From assembly GCA_023475165.1 (NCBI GenBank), contig JAMCWA010000081.1, positions 1 to 34,199 on the forward strand: a DNA stretch of 34,199 bases. The letters run 5' to 3'. Each line of letters starts with the position of its first letter. Within the stretch, counting starts at the first letter, position 1. A program made the translations under genes and the position numbers. Shown here piece after piece: positions 34,113 to 34,199 of the stretch. The notes beneath the pieces are model-generated. The model did no database searches. It had not been told where the DNA came from and saw only the letters and a program-made list of their open reading frames with translations. Source of the stretch: Bacillota bacterium. GTDB taxonomy: Bacteria > Bacillota > Sulfobacillia > JAMCWA01.

Positions 34113-34199
34113 TGTTCTCTCAATCTTTATTCTATGCGCAAACCCCAATTTCCTCTTTAACACAAAAAAACTTGCAAGCCGCCATCTATTGAGAGAACA
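34113..34199. repeat. 12-bp perfect inverted repeat flush with the right window edge
   Basis: TGTTCTCTCAAT (34113-34124) and ATTGAGAGAACA (34188-34199) are exact reverse complements with a 63-nt spacer. The second arm ends at the last base of the window, so its full length is unknown. Same geometry as the left edge. Confidence 0.85.

Noticed and set aside
1..34199. Linear replicon with hairpin telomeres, suggested by inverted repeats at both edges
   Set aside because: The content is chromosomal housekeeping DNA, the two repeats are unrelated in sequence and length, and the left one truncates a gene; chimeric contig ends explain this better.

Overview
The window reads as chromosomal DNA from an anaerobic, motile, moderately GC-rich Bacillota/Clostridia-type bacterium of the Peptococcaceae/Moorella/Desulfotomaculum kind. 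This is inferred from the gene mix: a Rex redox repressor, a HydB/NuoF-style cytosolic formate dehydrogenase, FeoB with a DtxR-type iron regulator, a hemC/precorrin-2 dehydrogenase pair, a FocA formate channel, a CHASE3 kinase and an HD-GYP regulator, nearly all with strong GGAGG ribosome binding sites. No rRNA, tRNA, CRISPR, transposase or phage gene is visible. Both window edges are flush with inverted repeats (a 124-bp perfect arm on the left, 12 bp on the right), so this is probably one contig whose ends are fold-back joins.

Layout. 1-3.6 kb: a 5'-truncated focA and a large dCache-type chemoreceptor with a possible sigma-D promoter. 3.6-8.4 kb: a sensor kinase / receiver / receiver-HD-GYP operon, then an alpha/beta hydrolase. 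8.6-15.4 kb (minus): a formate dehydrogenase operon (NuoF-like, Cys-type FdhA, NuoE-like) ending in a DUF885 metallopeptidase. 15.8-20 kb: an S9 peptidase, then a NodIJ-type ABC exporter on the minus strand. 20-22.4 kb: a ferritin-like protein and a membrane-bound diguanylate cyclase. 22.5-26 kb (minus): an AT-rich, probably acquired GNAT acetyltransferase, an RlmD-type RNA methyltransferase and a creatininase-family amidohydrolase. 26.4-27.9 kb (minus): a secreted copper-amine-oxidase-N-domain protein behind a cyclic di-GMP-I riboswitch and an intrinsic terminator. 28-31.2 kb (minus): FeoB and its DtxR-FeoA regulator. 31.4-34 kb (minus): rex, hemC and a precorrin-2 dehydrogenase.

How the genes fit together. 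One theme is cyclic di-GMP: a synthase (GGDEF with I-site), a probable hydrolase (HD-GYP) and an effector (riboswitch controlling an exported protein) sit together with chemosensory genes. A second is formate and redox: a formate channel, an NAD(P)-linked formate dehydrogenase and the NADH sensor Rex. A third is iron and tetrapyrrole supply: FeoB/DtxR, HemC and SirC.

The oddest feature is that at least five conserved proteins (alpha/beta hydrolase, S9 peptidase, RlmD, FeoB, DtxR-FeoA), and on a small scale the CHASE3 kinase, carry extra Gly/Ser/Pro-rich or duplicated segments in loops. The DNA of several of these holds small perfect palindromes or short direct repeats. This could mean in-frame spread of small palindromic elements, or simply loop expansion by slippage.
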